DNA of 64,000 bases from Trichobilharzia szidati (lineage: Eukaryota > Platyhelminthes > Trematoda > Strigeidida > Schistosomatidae): positions 117,172,110-117,236,109 of the forward strand of contig OX235279.1 of assembly GCA_944472155.2 (NCBI GenBank), given 5' to 3'. The notes below the pieces were generated by a model. It ran no database searches and was not told the origin of the DNA. It worked only from the letters and a program-made list of their open reading frames with translations. Shown here piece after piece: positions 23,671 through 35,520 of the stretch. Both the position numbers and the translations under genes were made by a program. The first letter of the stretch is position 1; every line of letters begins with the position of its first letter.

Positions 23671-24099
23671 TCAACCTCTAAAAACTTTTTCCTTGAAAAA
23701 TTTTTAACTTTTATTTTACTTAAATATACTACTAACAGGAGCACATTTCCTTAATAAATAAGTCTTTCTAATTTGTGTTCTTCTTCAATACTTGCAGGTT
23801 AGCCAGAGTACTGAATTATTCTATAACTTATCAAATTACGTTAAATAAGGTCTAGTAAAATGTAGCTTAACAACCGCATTATCAGTATCTTTCATCTGGT
23901 TAACTTGAATCGCATCACTTACCACCTCTTAAGGTCAATTTGTCCATAGTTTAATTATTATTAGTGGTTGCTTTGTTTCCCACCTATGTATAACTGGTTA
24001 TTTTTTATTTTACTTGGGGTTCTGTGCTGTTTCATATTGCCGATAAATTCTCATTATTTCATATCATATACCTCAATTAACTGGCTGTAAACGACTCTC

Positions 24100-27000
24100 C
24101 TGCGCAGATGGCAATTACGCTGCAACTCTCCACCTTTTGGATGCAATGAACACCTTCATAGTCCCCATATGTTGAAGCCCAGTTCGGTTGGTGGCGTATT
24201 TATTCTCATGGAACTAAGACCAACTTAGTATTTGCCAGTCTTCCCGAAACATCATAAAGAAAGTTTCACATATTTTTGACTACCCCTCCCCGGACCTTTA
24301 CGACCGTCTGAAAGTGGTTATAATCAATATAGTAGCACTTACTAACCAAAACAAACTGCAAGGACTCTTCAGAGGTGTTCAACTTGGAGATCGTAGGACA
24401 TCAGAAATTCTTAGTCAGATGAAACAGCTAGCTTCGAACTTCGAAATTGACGAAACATTCCTAAAATAAATTTTGGCTGAAGAGGCCATCTCATACAGTG
24501 CGAGAAATTCCTCCACCCTGCTACAAATCACCTTTGATGGAATCATCAGAGTCAGCTAATAGAGCGATTGAGACTGGCAGACCATTCGCAAACATTCTTG
24601 AGGCCTTATCCACTAAAGATCCATGTCACAATGACCCCCACTCAACGAGTGATTTATCCAGTTTTGACATCAGACAGATGTATCAGGAGTTTTCTAGCCT
24701 TAGGAAGGAACTTAGAAGTGGAATTCTTTTCTGCAATCGCTCATCACGCTCTAGCAGCAAATCTGCCTCGTATTACGGAGGAAGGCGGTTGAAATTAAGA
24801 TACCTGCAGCCTGCAATTTGTTGGTATCATAGACGTTGTATAGCCAATGCACAATGGTGTACTCATCCTGCACCTTTGACACTAACCACTCAGTAAGCGT
24901 ATGAGTCGGCAATTAATGGCAGCTAACGTCACTGGCGAACCATTCCCTTGTTGCCTCTTCTATGTCATTGATCGAAACTCTAGGATACGCCTCTTAGTTG
25001 TTTCTTGGGTAGAAGCTAGCGTGATCCCACCTACATCACAGGAGTATCTACGGCAAACATTTCTACAACTACGCGCTGCTAATGGTTCGCCCATCACAAC
25101 TTATTGCAGAAGCTCATTAGACCTTAATATGAGACTTCAACGTTCTTTCTGTCGGGTTTTCATAGTGGCCGATGTGACTACTAGCATTGTCGGTATGGTT
25201 ATCTTGCGGCAACATCAGTAGCTAGTTGATGCTGAAAGGTTTAAGTTGACTGATTTTACCACACCGGTCTCCTTCGCCTGTAATGTCACTCATAAACCCT
25301 CTCTCAACCGGGTGCATCCAATCCCTGACTCCATAAGTTCATCCTTTACCATAATCCAATCCGTCGCTGACATTTTCATACCTAATCGTGGCGTTCCTTA
25401 TGTGAATTCCAATTTTACCCATCACATCATGACTACTGTCCCACCTATTTTCACCAAAGCACTTCGTATCCAGAAAAATTTCAACCCGAGAAAGGCTGAG
25501 TTCGAAGACATGCTCGAAGTGGGTATAACCAGACAATCAAACAGCCTGTGACCTACATGTGGTGCCTGAAAAAGTGGCATGGGCTGGAAGCCTTTTGGTG
25601 GTTACCGAAGGCTCAGTGCTCAGACAGTGTCAGATCGTCATCCGGTATCACACTTACATGACTTGACATCATCTTTGAAAGGCTCAGCGGTTTTCAGCCA
25701 GCTGGATCTGACACATGCTCATCACCAGTTCCCGTACATACTGATGATGTTCCGAAGACAGCAGTCATTACTCCTATCGGTCGTTTTGGGTTTTTTCACA
25801 TAACTTTCGGTATACGCATCGCCGCACAAGGACTTCGACGTTTCGTTTATGATGTTCTGAGTCGCCTAGGCATTGCTTACTACTATATGGATGATATTCT
25901 GATAGTCCAGATGAAGCAACTCATATTGTCCATCTACAACAAATCTTCTGCACATTTTGATGGAACTGACTAATCGTCTAGGTGTACAAAACTAACGCTT
26001 ATCCCTGAAGCACTGCAAGTGTTCAAGCCAATCAAGATGGATATCGCAGGTATCGTGTGAGTGCACTCATATATTAAACTTCCCCTAAGTATTTCGGTGG
26101 ATTCATCTAGTACGGCTATATGAGCTATCCTGAAACAGCTCATGAATAACATCTGGACACCTCTAACTTTCTTTTCCAGAAAGCTGTCTGCATAAGAAAT
26201 GCGATACTGCACTTTCGGTTGCGAACTCTTTGCCATTTATGATTCCATCAAACACTTTTGTCACTTTGCTAAGGGTTTTCAGTTTGCCGTTTTTACTCAC
26301 CACGAACCTTTGATTAATGTCCTTTAGATAGATACTCTACATGTGAATTACGTCAGTTAGACAACATTTCACAATTCACGTCGGACGTCTTACATGTTTC
26401 TAGAGCAAATAGGTCGTCTGTGGATGCCTTGTCACGGATCTGCACCACGACAGTTCTGCCAACCACTGATTTGCGAAAAATGACAGAACTCCAGTCATCA
26501 TAGTTGAATATAGATAGATTTTATTGCAAAACTTCCTTGAAAAAAGCGCGCGCCTCTTCCTGAAACTTAGAATACATTACTCTGCAACGTGTTCACAAGT
26601 AATTCAAGACCTTTTGTTCCTCTATCTTTACGTAGTACAGTATTAAATGTCTGAACAACCTTTCAATAATTTGTGCTACAGACAGACGGATGTCAGCTAG
26701 ATTTGTCTGGCCTGGCATTAGCCTAAATGTGGGCAATTGGGCGCATTCTTGCATGCAGTGCCAACGTTTGGAGATTCATTATCACAGTGTTACTCAGGTT
26801 GGATCGTTCACCACGCCTGGTTCACGTTTTAGCCATGTTTATCTAGACATCATAGGTCCATTACCCCTTCAAATGACCAGTCGTAGTTGCTCACTTGTGT
26901 AGATCACTTTAATAGTTTGCCAGGGGCCACCCCTAATGCATACACAGCAGCTGAAATTGTTTATCGAGTATTCGTGGAAAGATAAGTTGCACAGTTTGGA

Positions 27001-27780
27001 TGCGTTATATAGTGACAGCTGACCATGGACAACAATTTGAATATGTAGTCTTCAAAAATCTTCTGTAACTGTTGGGATGCAAGCGTATGCGAACCACGGC
27101 ATACCACCCATCAGCTAATGGACTAGCAAGGCTTTTTCGTGGACAACGCAAGGCTTCTTTAATGGCCATCAATAACGCCAGTCAGATAGGTACTCTTCCT
27201 CTAGCCCTTCTCAGCATCCCCTCCATTCTTAAAGTGGACATGCACCTAGTTTACGGAACCACACAGCGTTTACCTGGTGAACTCGTTTCTTCAGAAGGCT
27301 GGGAACCAAGTGTTTCTCGTGTTCACAGTTGCACTAAGTGTCTAACATGTTTTATGCGGTGATTCAACCAACTCCGATACGCGTATAAAGCAAGAAAGTT
27401 CGGCTGGATGCTAGCCTTCAGAACTGCTCCTACGTTTTCGTGTGGTGTTACGTTGTTCGCAAGCCTTTGCAAGCCCCGTGGGATGGACTTTTCGCAGTCA
27501 TCAGTAGGGAAGAACCAAATTTCGACACTGACTCCAGGATATTGTCAGTGTTGATCTATTAAAGCAGAATGTTTTGAGTGATAATCACTACCCTATACTC
27601 CATCAACACCGGGAAACCTCTAAGGTTAAAGCTCAAACCAGACGTAATTACTGAAAACCACTCAAACTCTCTGTTACTGTATCTGGCGCCAGTAGTAAAG
27701 TGCCTTCTACACGCACTGGTTGGCGTGTGAACTGACCTAAATGGTACGCAGACTTTCTCAATTAGGTCACTTTAACTTTC
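24100..27780 (+). pseudogene. Degenerate Ty3/Gypsy retrotransposon (gag-pol)
   Basis: Pieces appear in the standard order. The capsid has LSTFWMQ at about 24120 and 'GLFRGVQLGDRRTSEILSQM' at 24.36-24.42 kb. A nucleocapsid-like CWYHRRC segment is at about 24.82 kb. The protease is at 24.9-25.2 kb. The RT opens near 25.4 kb, with GGYRRL at 25597 and QLDLTHAHHQFP at about 25.7 kb. The catalytic YMDD is at 25.89 kb. RNase H (RYCTFGCELFAIYDS) is at about 26.2 kb. The integrase has CMQCQR and YLDIIGPLPL at 26.75-26.87 kb and AYHPSANG at 27.1 kb. The pol C-terminus STRTGWRV ends near 27.73 kb. The protease and RT (24901-25803) stay in one frame with three internal stops; later parts are shifted. The protease DTG site reads VSW. 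It is an inactive copy. Confidence 0.85.
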
Positions 27781-30700
27781 TATACAACTCGTATTTCTCA
27801 TGTACTGTAATCTTATATAAGGACAGCCATGTATTTGGTTTTTATTCGCTTTTCACTTTGTACATCACTGATAAACAGGTTTTAACAAAATGCTCATGAA
27901 GAAAACAAAGAAAGGGTTTCGCGGCTTCCAGCCTATTTTTTAAATATCTTTTCTATTTCTTTTATGGATATCATTCGTATTTATTCTGCTTCTGATAAGT
28001 TCATGCGTTTAGAGTATTTCATTTTGCTCCTGCTAACATTTTTCTCATTTTAGTGTAGCTACAAAACCCCGGATACTGGGTGCAATCACTCACTGACGAC
28101 GCCATAAGGATTATTCTGCAGTTTTAGCTATTTAAACTTCCCACTTTGTTAGCCTTCTTCATCGAAAAAGTACCTTAGAATCGATTGTTGCTGGCATCCC
28201 ACAATCCCATTGAAGGAGGCTTCTCGTTTGTGCGATTTTAAGTGTTGTAAGACTTTGTTTCAATATGGATCTGGACGCAGAATATAAGTAAAGTCAACAC
28301 TGCCTGAAACATCAAGCCTGAGAGATTATCCTCACTGAAATAACAAAATATAAGTAGTTGAAGTATTTATTACTAATAATAGTGACCTCACGATAACCAG
28401 ATCCAAAATCTTTGTAATGAGGTTGTATCAAGTCGTTCACCTCTTTAGCACCCATTTCTTAGGATTTTGGAACAACCCCGTCTTCTTGTTAGATTCCACA
28501 ACAGAAAATCTATACCTTAGGCTGGTGTTGCTCGAATGGACGCCGTCAGCCTACCCTAAGAAGACTGTCTGCTCTTTCAAACGTAGTTTAGCTAGACAAA
28601 TCGGAAATACTGGGAAAATGCTATATTGAGAGAACACAGAATCAACGAAATGCAAAAACAAGAGTTTGAAGAAAGTTAGATACTGGGGAAGAAAAATGGA
28701 AGACCTCAGGGGGAAACGAAATACGCAGATAGAATAAACGGTAGGAGAAATGATTTAAAAAGGATATTTATGGTATCGGTACGGACTGAATCACGCAGAC
28801 GCTTCGTTTTGGTGGTCAGATTAATGCATTGTTTGATGGCGTTTATTAAATTACCGATCTTACACACTGGTGATTATTATGTAGATACACCCTTCGGAGT
28901 TAGTAGTCATCATGTCAGTTTTTCAGACCAATGATGGTTTAAGTTGATCTTCTTCAGACTTCCTCTCTAAGGCTCTTGTCCCTTTTCAAACGTGATGGAA
29001 TGATACTACAAACTTCTAAATTTGGCTACACCTACTGAATTAGTATCCCAGATTTAAGTGTATCTAGCAGCCGGAGAGGGAAACAGAGAGCGATGTTAGC
29101 TTCAGCTGTAACTCCTTACTAAATGAAATTCGTGCTCAACTTTTCCGTCAGGAGTAGCTATAGACTCCTCCCTCGCCCCGCACGTAAGTGGTTGTTTGTA
29201 TATTAACAGAAAAGGATGTTTGTTATGCTGGTGTGAGGACGAGAATAACCCATCATTCCTACTTGTTCAGTGCCAGTCCATTTCCGATGACCCTATTCTG
29301 CAATATAATCGGTCTTTCTGCAACTTAAAGTAGTCATGTGCCTTTTCCAAGACCTCATACAACCTGGTATCATTAGCATGAATGAGTGCTGAAAATGAAT
29401 AGCAGAATATCAAGAGTAGTTCTTTACAATGCTCTGTAGAAAACTTTATTTCCAGTTGAGGATAACGCATTCTTACGCATTGTTTTCCAGTGATTTTCCA
29501 GAAAACGGAACGCCAAACCAACCCGGATTTCCTCATCCCAACATTGTTGTCAGTTATGCATCGATTAGGTCAGGTCCACAGCACACGACAGATCTTCCTG
29601 AAACCTCTGTGATCCTATTACAGGGTGTATTTAAGACCTAGATGTATCGCACATGTTTATCAAACAGTTAGAATTACTGCACACAGAGTACCATATATTT
29701 CAGAGACTGGAATTCCGCAAATACACATAATTTGATGACCTAAGGTAGGAAAAACATTATTGAAGAGTTCTATCTCTATTTCCGTTCCCTTCTATTATGT
29801 TTATTATATTCAATCATTTTAAGGAAACTAATCATGAAAATCAGCCACAAGCTAAGCTTAAACTGAAACTATATGCTTTTAAGTGTCTAGCACCAAAATG
29901 AACCACTTATGCTTTGCTGACTGAAGATGGTCTTTAAAACTTGTGGAGGAGGTTTTCTACGAAGAAACCTCATCTACCAGTTCAGGCGTTGTGGCATCAT
30001 TTAATACAGCCACCCTAAAATTCGGCCAAATCATTTCCATCCCTTACTATCCTCCGAAAATTGTTAAGGAGGGAACAGAAAATCATTCAACTTCAGTTGA
30101 AATTAATGATATCCATTCGCCATTACCATAAAGTCGAAGAAATAGATAAATGAAGCGGCGAAGGAATGAATTAAGTAACACTTTACCATAAAAAGTAGTG
30201 CATGTTATCCAGTAGTCCCTTAAATGGAAGCTACGTCTGAGAGCAATGCAACGTTGTGAAATCTGACACTGAAACATAGCCTTTTATGATAATCTACAGG
30301 TCGGATTTTGGGTGCTGAATTAATCAGATCTTACGAATCTTCTCCACTTCAGAAATTGGTAAATCTAAGCATCATTGGTTAACTTGACATTGAAAATGTT
30401 AATTTAAATACCTTATAGGACCAGGGAAATCATGAAGGTCGCAATTTCTTATATCTCATCAATTTCAAGGTCAATGGGTTCGTGGTAAGATTAACTCCTT
30501 GTGTTGTTGCTATTAGTTTGGCGACTCAGAACTATGACAGACGTAAACGAAATTACCTAATGAACGGATTAATTATATTGAGCGACCATTCAGATCAGTC
30601 CGTAGTGTATAGGCAGAATTATAGTTATGTAAGACGTATATTCCTGGGATGAATTCACAACATGGTCTATCATACCGACAATTTCGGTGATAATGACGCC

Positions 30701-31500
30701 AATTCCGTCTAAAGTTTCTAGGTCCACTCAAAAAAGTGAATCAAAGTGACGAATGAGTCAAGAATCACGATGACTTACAGTTATATCGACAAATTCATGT
30801 ACTGAAATTGCTGTAATCTGAATAATGAGACCTCGTATTAGAAGTTAAAAGGTTTCCTTGGAACATATAGAAGAATTTTATCCTATGTAACTAATTTTTA
30901 ACATTGCATTATTTGTATATATATGTACCTTCTTTCAAATTACGCACTTCCACTTCAGATTCATTTTATTGGTCGATACAGATTTGTTGGGTTCCTTTTG
31001 GGCTGCTATAGTTTAAAGTCACCCATAGTTGAATGTAACTGGCTCTGATACGTTGGCTCGCATGGAACAGTATCTGTGATCTGCTAATCCGAATAAATTT
31101 TCTGTGATGCTAATATATAGTGAATTATGTTACTTGCTTACTGAATGCTGTGGATTTACTGGCGTCATCCCGCCTTTCGTGAGCCAGCATTAGGAAGTTC
31201 ATAACTTAGTTTTTAGTAGCGTCATAACCGCAAATTGATGGTATAAGACACGTTTTCAAGACACGTTCATACATATAGAAGAATAGTTAAATTATCATAG
31301 CCAAAATCGCAGTGACTTAGAACAATCAGTCATAATTCAGATACGGAAAAGTCGTATAATAGTTGAAAAGCCATTGAAAACACGATATTTCGTTGTCGCG
31401 TATGTGTTTTAAAAATGTCTCCCTGTCACTACTGGATGATCTATAGGGAAATCATACCTTGCGCGATAGATGCATTCATTCAGGTGACTGTAGGTCATGG
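27781..31500. other. Intergenic DNA, nothing firmly recognised
   Basis: A TATATAAGG box at about 27812 and a purine-rich run at 27897-27914 could be remains of the Gypsy 3' end. A 62-codon Ser/Thr-rich frame (29943-30131) and an 89-codon minus frame (29267-29536) show no motif I recognise. The rest is AT-rich. Confidence 0.4.
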
Positions 31501-31556
31501 TACTTTGAGATCAGATTCAGATTTATTGGTTGAGGATAGAAGGCTTGGAGCCTATG

Positions 31557-34364
31557 TTAATCCTTTTCTAGTAAAATTCTGTGGTTGTCCAAACCCTTCT
31601 TGAACGAATCAACTGAGGTTGCAGACACCACTTCTTCTGGGAGTCGGTTCCAAGAGTTTATGACTCGGTGGGAGAACCAGTACTCAACAGCAATATGATT
31701 TCTTCTTGGCTTTTGAACTCTCCTGCTATGTCCTCTAAGGTGTTCCGACCTGGTGGGAAGGAAAAGAGAAAATAGGTCAGGTCCGTAGTCATTATTTAAA
31801 ATTTTAAACATTGTGATTAAATCTCCTCTCTGCCTACGGTATGACAAGGAGAAGAGGTTTAAACTGTCTAGTCTTTCCTCGTATGATAAGTTAGTCATGC
31901 CATGAATCATACGTGTTGCTTTCCTTTGAACCCTTTCTAGAATAAGTGAGTCCCCTTTTAGACAAGGGCTGGCGGCCTGGATGCAGTTTTCCAGTCTTGA
32001 CCTCACCAGAGATGTATATAAGGAGGTGAACATATCTCTGGTGATTCTAGTGAAGGCTCTACGAATTGCCCATAATGACCTGAAACTACGTGCAGCCACC
32101 GCGCGACAGTGTGCTGTAGTTTTTAAGTCGTGGCTAACTATGACACCTAAGTCCAAGTAAGTCTGAACTGATGGAAGTGTAATTCCCTCTAGTTCATAAG
32201 AGCTCGTGCTTGCTTGTCCAATGCGCATGGTTGCACATTTTGTCACGTTTATCGGGAGCATCCATTCTATGGACCACTCTGACAATTTGTTGAGGTCCTC
32301 TTGCAACGTGGACGTGTCACTGTTGCCCTTCAGCTCTCTCCAAATTTTTAAGTCATCTGCGTATAGGACCATAGGGGAATCGGTGAGCAGAGATAACTCA
32401 TTGATATACAAAATAAATAGGAGAGGTCCAAGTACCGTGCCTTGTGGCACTCCGCTGCGTACTGCTGTCCAAGAGGAGAGTTTCGAGTTGATCCTAACCC
32501 TCTGCCTCCTATCTATGAGGAATTCCCTGAGCCAGTTTAGTAAGCTGCCTTTGATACCAAGACTTTCCAACTTCATGAGTAGTCTTTTGTGAGGTACTTT
32601 ATCAAAGGCTTTGCTGAAGTCTATGAAGACGACGTCAACGGGTCTTCTGTTGTCCCTGGATTTAACCCAGCTTTCTCTTGCAGTGAGAAGATTTGACAGG
32701 CATGAGAGGTTCCTTCGGAAGCCATGCTGTGCTCTTGATAATAAGCTTCTATTTTCTAGATATGCCATTATGCTTTTCTTGATGATTCTCTCCAGTGTCT
32801 TAATTAAAGTGCTGGTGAGACTGATAGGCCTGTAATTTGAAGGGCTTTGTCTTGATCCTCCTTTGTGGATGGGGGTTACTATGGCGTCTTTCCAGTCACG
32901 CGGTAACACTCCATTTTGGAGAGAAAGCTTGAAGATCGTAGTCAAAGGGCCGGCTATGTGTGCTGATAACTCCTTGAGAAGCCTTGGGTGAAGATTATCA
33001 GGACCCATTGATTTCCCTGCATCTAGTTTCCTTAGGCAGTTGAGCACGATGCCTTGGTCGATGTCAACGGAATCTATCCCATGTTCTTCTGATGCAGCCA
33101 GAGCTGATCCGGTAGGCAGTGACGACTCCTGAGTGAAGACTTGGGAGAAGTAGTTTGCCATTGCTTCTGCTTTTTCTTGATCTTCTTCGATTGTATCATT
33201 GTCAATAGTCAGGTTTGGGACACCATTGGATGTTTTATTCCTGAAGTTCATGTATGAGAAAATTTTCTTAGGTTGTGCCTTTGCATTTTGAGCCAGGTGT
33301 GCTTCAAATTTCATCCTTGATTTGCGGATTTCTGCAATAGCTTTATTTCTAGCAGTGTTATATAATTGCCTGGTCTCAGAAGTCTCAAGTGTGGCAAACA
33401 AGTTCCAACATTTGTGTTTACGTCTAAGTAACTTACGAATCTCTCGGTTTATCCAAGGAGGGCAGTGTTTCCGACCCTTTGGGACAGACCAGGGGATGAA
33501 AGGTTCAGTTACTTGGGCGTAAAGTTGTTTAAATTGGTTCCATGCGGCTTCTACTTGAGACTCTGGGTTGATGTACCAGTTTACTGAGTTGGCTGCTGAG
33601 ATGATTGCATTTATATCAGCTTTCCAAACGTTTGGTCGAGATGGGGTTTTGGCCCTTGCTGCCGTTGCTGTGAACTTGAAAGTGAGCACAGCATGGTCAC
33701 TTCTTCCTAAAGGAGGGAGATGTTGTATGAGATCTACATCCTCACCATGGGAGAACACTAGGTCCAGAGTTGAGGAGGAGTACTGTGAGTCATAGCGCGT
33801 GGGCTTTATGATATGTTGGACTAGAGCTAACGATATACTAGATTCCAGTAGTTTATAATCAAAGGAGTTGACTGAGGATGGAGTTGTTAGGCTCGTCCAG
33901 TCAACTGTTGGGGCATTGAAGTCGCCAACTACGAGACTTCGACATTTCGAGGTCCAGGAGCCTAGCTTCTCTATCAGGAAGTCATCTGCACTGCAGTTAG
34001 GACTGCGGTACATAGCAATGAGGTCAATGTCTTGGCCTATGCATTTAAGTCTGCAGCGTAGAAGTTCGCACGACTCACTTTCGTGAGCGAGTGCTTCGAT
34101 ACTACGCACGGTTAAGCATTTCTTGAGGTAAATGACTACGCCACCTCCTTTGCGGTTTAGTCGGTCTACCCTATGCACTTCGAAGTTTGGCAGGTTAACT
34201 TCGCTGTCAGTGACATCGGGTGTGAGCCATGTCTCTGTGATAATAATTACATCCGGGTTTCCGGAGTCTATCATGTTAACCAGCTCAGTCCGTTTATTTA
34301 ACAGGCTGCGGGCGTTTGTGTAGCAAACTGTTAATCCAGTTTGGTGCTTCCCCGGCCTACCCAC
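31557..34364 (-). CDS. LINE ORF2: AP endonuclease-reverse transcriptase
   Basis: An intact 935-residue frame. The N-terminal APE-type endonuclease shows TNARS (N17), ITETW (E44), GDFN (147-150) and SDH (222-224), the expected catalytic and metal-binding residues. The RT domain follows: NYRPISLTS (about 510), FIDFSKAFD with Asp at 582 and 588, SGVPQGTVLGPLLF (637-650) and the catalytic YADD (668-671). A C-terminal region ends with SHRVINSWNRLPEEVV, typical of CR1/Jockey ORF2. Known role: nicking of target DNA and target-primed reverse transcription of the element's own RNA. The length is normal for the family and all catalytic residues are present, so it may be active or recently active. The ATG lies inside the ORF1 end, so reinitiation or leaky scanning would be needed for translation. 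Confidence 0.95.
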   Translation of the reverse strand: MGRPGKHQTGLTVCYTNARSLLNKRTELVNMIDSGNPDVIIITETWLTPDVTDSEVNLPNFEVHRVDRLNRKGGGVVIYLKKCLTVRSIEALAHESESCELLRCRLKCIGQDIDLIAMYRSPNCSADDFLIEKLGSWTSKCRSLVVGDFNAPTVDWTSLTTPSSVNSFDYKLLESSISLALVQHIIKPTRYDSQYSSSTLDLVFSHGEDVDLIQHLPPLGRSDHAVLTFKFTATAARAKTPSRPNVWKADINAIISAANSVNWYINPESQVEAAWNQFKQLYAQVTEPFIPWSVPKGRKHCPPWINREIRKLLRRKHKCWNLFATLETSETRQLYNTARNKAIAEIRKSRMKFEAHLAQNAKAQPKKIFSYMNFRNKTSNGVPNLTIDNDTIEEDQEKAEAMANYFSQVFTQESSLPTGSALAASEEHGIDSVDIDQGIVLNCLRKLDAGKSMGPDNLHPRLLKELSAHIAGPLTTIFKLSLQNGVLPRDWKDAIVTPIHKGGSRQSPSNYRPISLTSTLIKTLERIIKKSIMAYLENRSLLSRAQHGFRRNLSCLSNLLTARESWVKSRDNRRPVDVVFIDFSKAFDKVPHKRLLMKLESLGIKGSLLNWLREFLIDRRQRVRINSKLSSWTAVRSGVPQGTVLGPLLFILYINELSLLTDSPMVLYADDLKIWRELKGNSDTSTLQEDLNKLSEWSIEWMLPINVTKCATMRIGQASTSSYELEGITLPSVQTYLDLGVIVSHDLKTTAHCRAVAARSFRSLWAIRRAFTRITRDMFTSLYTSLVRSRLENCIQAASPCLKGDSLILERVQRKATRMIHGMTNLSYEERLDSLNLFSLSYRRQRGDLITMFKILNNDYGPDLFSLFLPTRSEHLRGHSRRVQKPRRNHIAVEYWFSHRVINSWNRLPEEVVSATSVDSFKKGLDNHRILLEKD

Positions 34365-35503
34365 AGAGGTTTCGGGATCATTAAACTGCGAACTTGAACA
34401 ACCCGAAAACCCTTAATCTTAAGGTTCTTTTCGCCGTTTCGGCGTCGTTCGCTTAATTCTAGGGCCGCAGACTGTCTTTTGATACGGTCTGCCAGGCTTA
34501 AGTCGGCGCGGACATATATGCCTGATCCTTTAAGTATATGAGAGTTGCTTAGAATAGCATCCCTCTCTTCTTTAGAGTTTAGTACGACTTTGAGGAGACG
34601 TACTGGCTGACTTACTGTAGGGTCAGGCTTTTGGCCTATTCTATATACACTGTGTATAGTGATGCCTGATACTGTTTGTGGCAGTAGCTTGTCTAAAAGG
34701 GGCTTAACCAAGTTAAGGTCATGCTCAAATCTAGTCTTGGGTTCGGGGGCCAATGACTCTTCCACTTTGTGGAGAATGAGCGACCTGTCAGAGAGATCAG
34801 GTTTGCTTGCCGTGGTTTTCTTGATCTGCGGCGTGAATGTCTTCCTGTCCTTCGTGGGCAGTGTGGCCAATGTATTGTCCTTATCTCGCTTTTTGCGAGA
34901 GACTACGTTACGCCATTCATTTGCGTTCTCTTCACTAGTCGTAGCAGGATTTATCTGCCTGCTACTCACCGGTGTGGACGAGGCTTGATCCACTAGTACC
35001 TGGGTGACTTGAGTTGCGGGTTTACGACCCCTGGTACGCCTCTTCTTTGTGGCAGTCTTTCTGTTACTGTCACTGGAGGGCTTATCCAGTATCGTGGGGG
35101 CAGCCTGGGTGACTGGAATGTGGTGAGTGCTCTTCTGTGCTGAAGGGCACTCAGTCATTGACAAAGACTCATTAGGAACATATACTGTTCTGTCGATGAC
35201 GCTAGTCACATCTTCGGTGTCTGAGAAGCAGTTAGTCTTCTCCTGTGATGGAAGACTCTTGCAGTTCATGAGCTTTAAAGCCCCGCTAAGAGTGGCAATG
35301 GCTTCTGTAATACGGAGTTTGGTAGTACTACAACAGTCATTGCACAACCAGTTTTCTAGAGGTTTACAGCAGCGTTTGTATGCTGCAGGAGTTAGGTTTG
35401 TGCACATACTGTGAAACCATCTCTTGCAGTTATCACACTGCATTCCCTCATCCACTGGGAATTGGCACATAACCCTTCCACAGCGGTTTTTTTTGATGGA
35501 CAT
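34331..35503 (-). CDS. LINE ORF1: PHD-finger RNA-binding-type protein
   Basis: An intact 390-residue frame. Residues 8-57 form a C4HC3 PHD-type zinc finger: C8, C13, C23, C26, H31, C34, C54 and C57, with W52 two residues before C54. A low-complexity basic linker (KKRRTRGRK near 150-160) follows. The C-terminal part (about 270-380) contains VYRIGQK and VRLLKVVL, then an Arg-rich helix (ELSERRRNGEKNLKIKGF), as in the nucleic-acid-binding C-terminal half of LINE ORF1 proteins. ORF1 proteins coat the element RNA. PHD fingers in ORF1 are known in some CR1-group elements. The ATG is the first after an in-frame stop. Its last 34 nt overlap ORF2. Confidence 0.88.
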   Translation of the reverse strand: MSIKKNRCGRVMCQFPVDEGMQCDNCKRWFHSMCTNLTPAAYKRCCKPLENWLCNDCCSTTKLRITEAIATLSGALKLMNCKSLPSQEKTNCFSDTEDVTSVIDRTVYVPNESLSMTECPSAQKSTHHIPVTQAAPTILDKPSSDSNRKTATKKRRTRGRKPATQVTQVLVDQASSTPVSSRQINPATTSEENANEWRNVVSRKKRDKDNTLATLPTKDRKTFTPQIKKTTASKPDLSDRSLILHKVEESLAPEPKTRFEHDLNLVKPLLDKLLPQTVSGITIHSVYRIGQKPDPTVSQPVRLLKVVLNSKEERDAILSNSHILKGSGIYVRADLSLADRIKRQSAALELSERRRNGEKNLKIKGFRVVQVRSLMIPKPLWVGRGSTKLD

Positions 35504-35520
35504 ACTGTCTAGAACAGACT

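Larger units (their letters stand above)
31509..35520 (-). mobile_element. Near full-length CR1/Jockey-group LINE
   Basis: A minus-strand element with two long intact reading frames (ORF1 34331-35503, ORF2 31557-34364) that overlap by 34 nt in different frames. After the ORF2 stop only about 48 bases remain before two direct ATCTGA units (31510-31521, read on the minus strand). Such a short microsatellite-like 3' end, rather than poly(A), is typical of CR1-type LINEs. The 5' limit is uncertain: an in-frame stop lies just upstream of the ORF1 ATG and no 5' UTR could be delimited. No target-site duplication was identified. It is the only element here without obvious inactivating changes in its coding frames. 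Confidence 0.9.

Noticed and set aside
32206..32592. 128-codon plus-strand frame, and other plus frames from 32.2 to 35.4 kb
   Set aside because: They are antisense shadows of the intact LINE ORFs.
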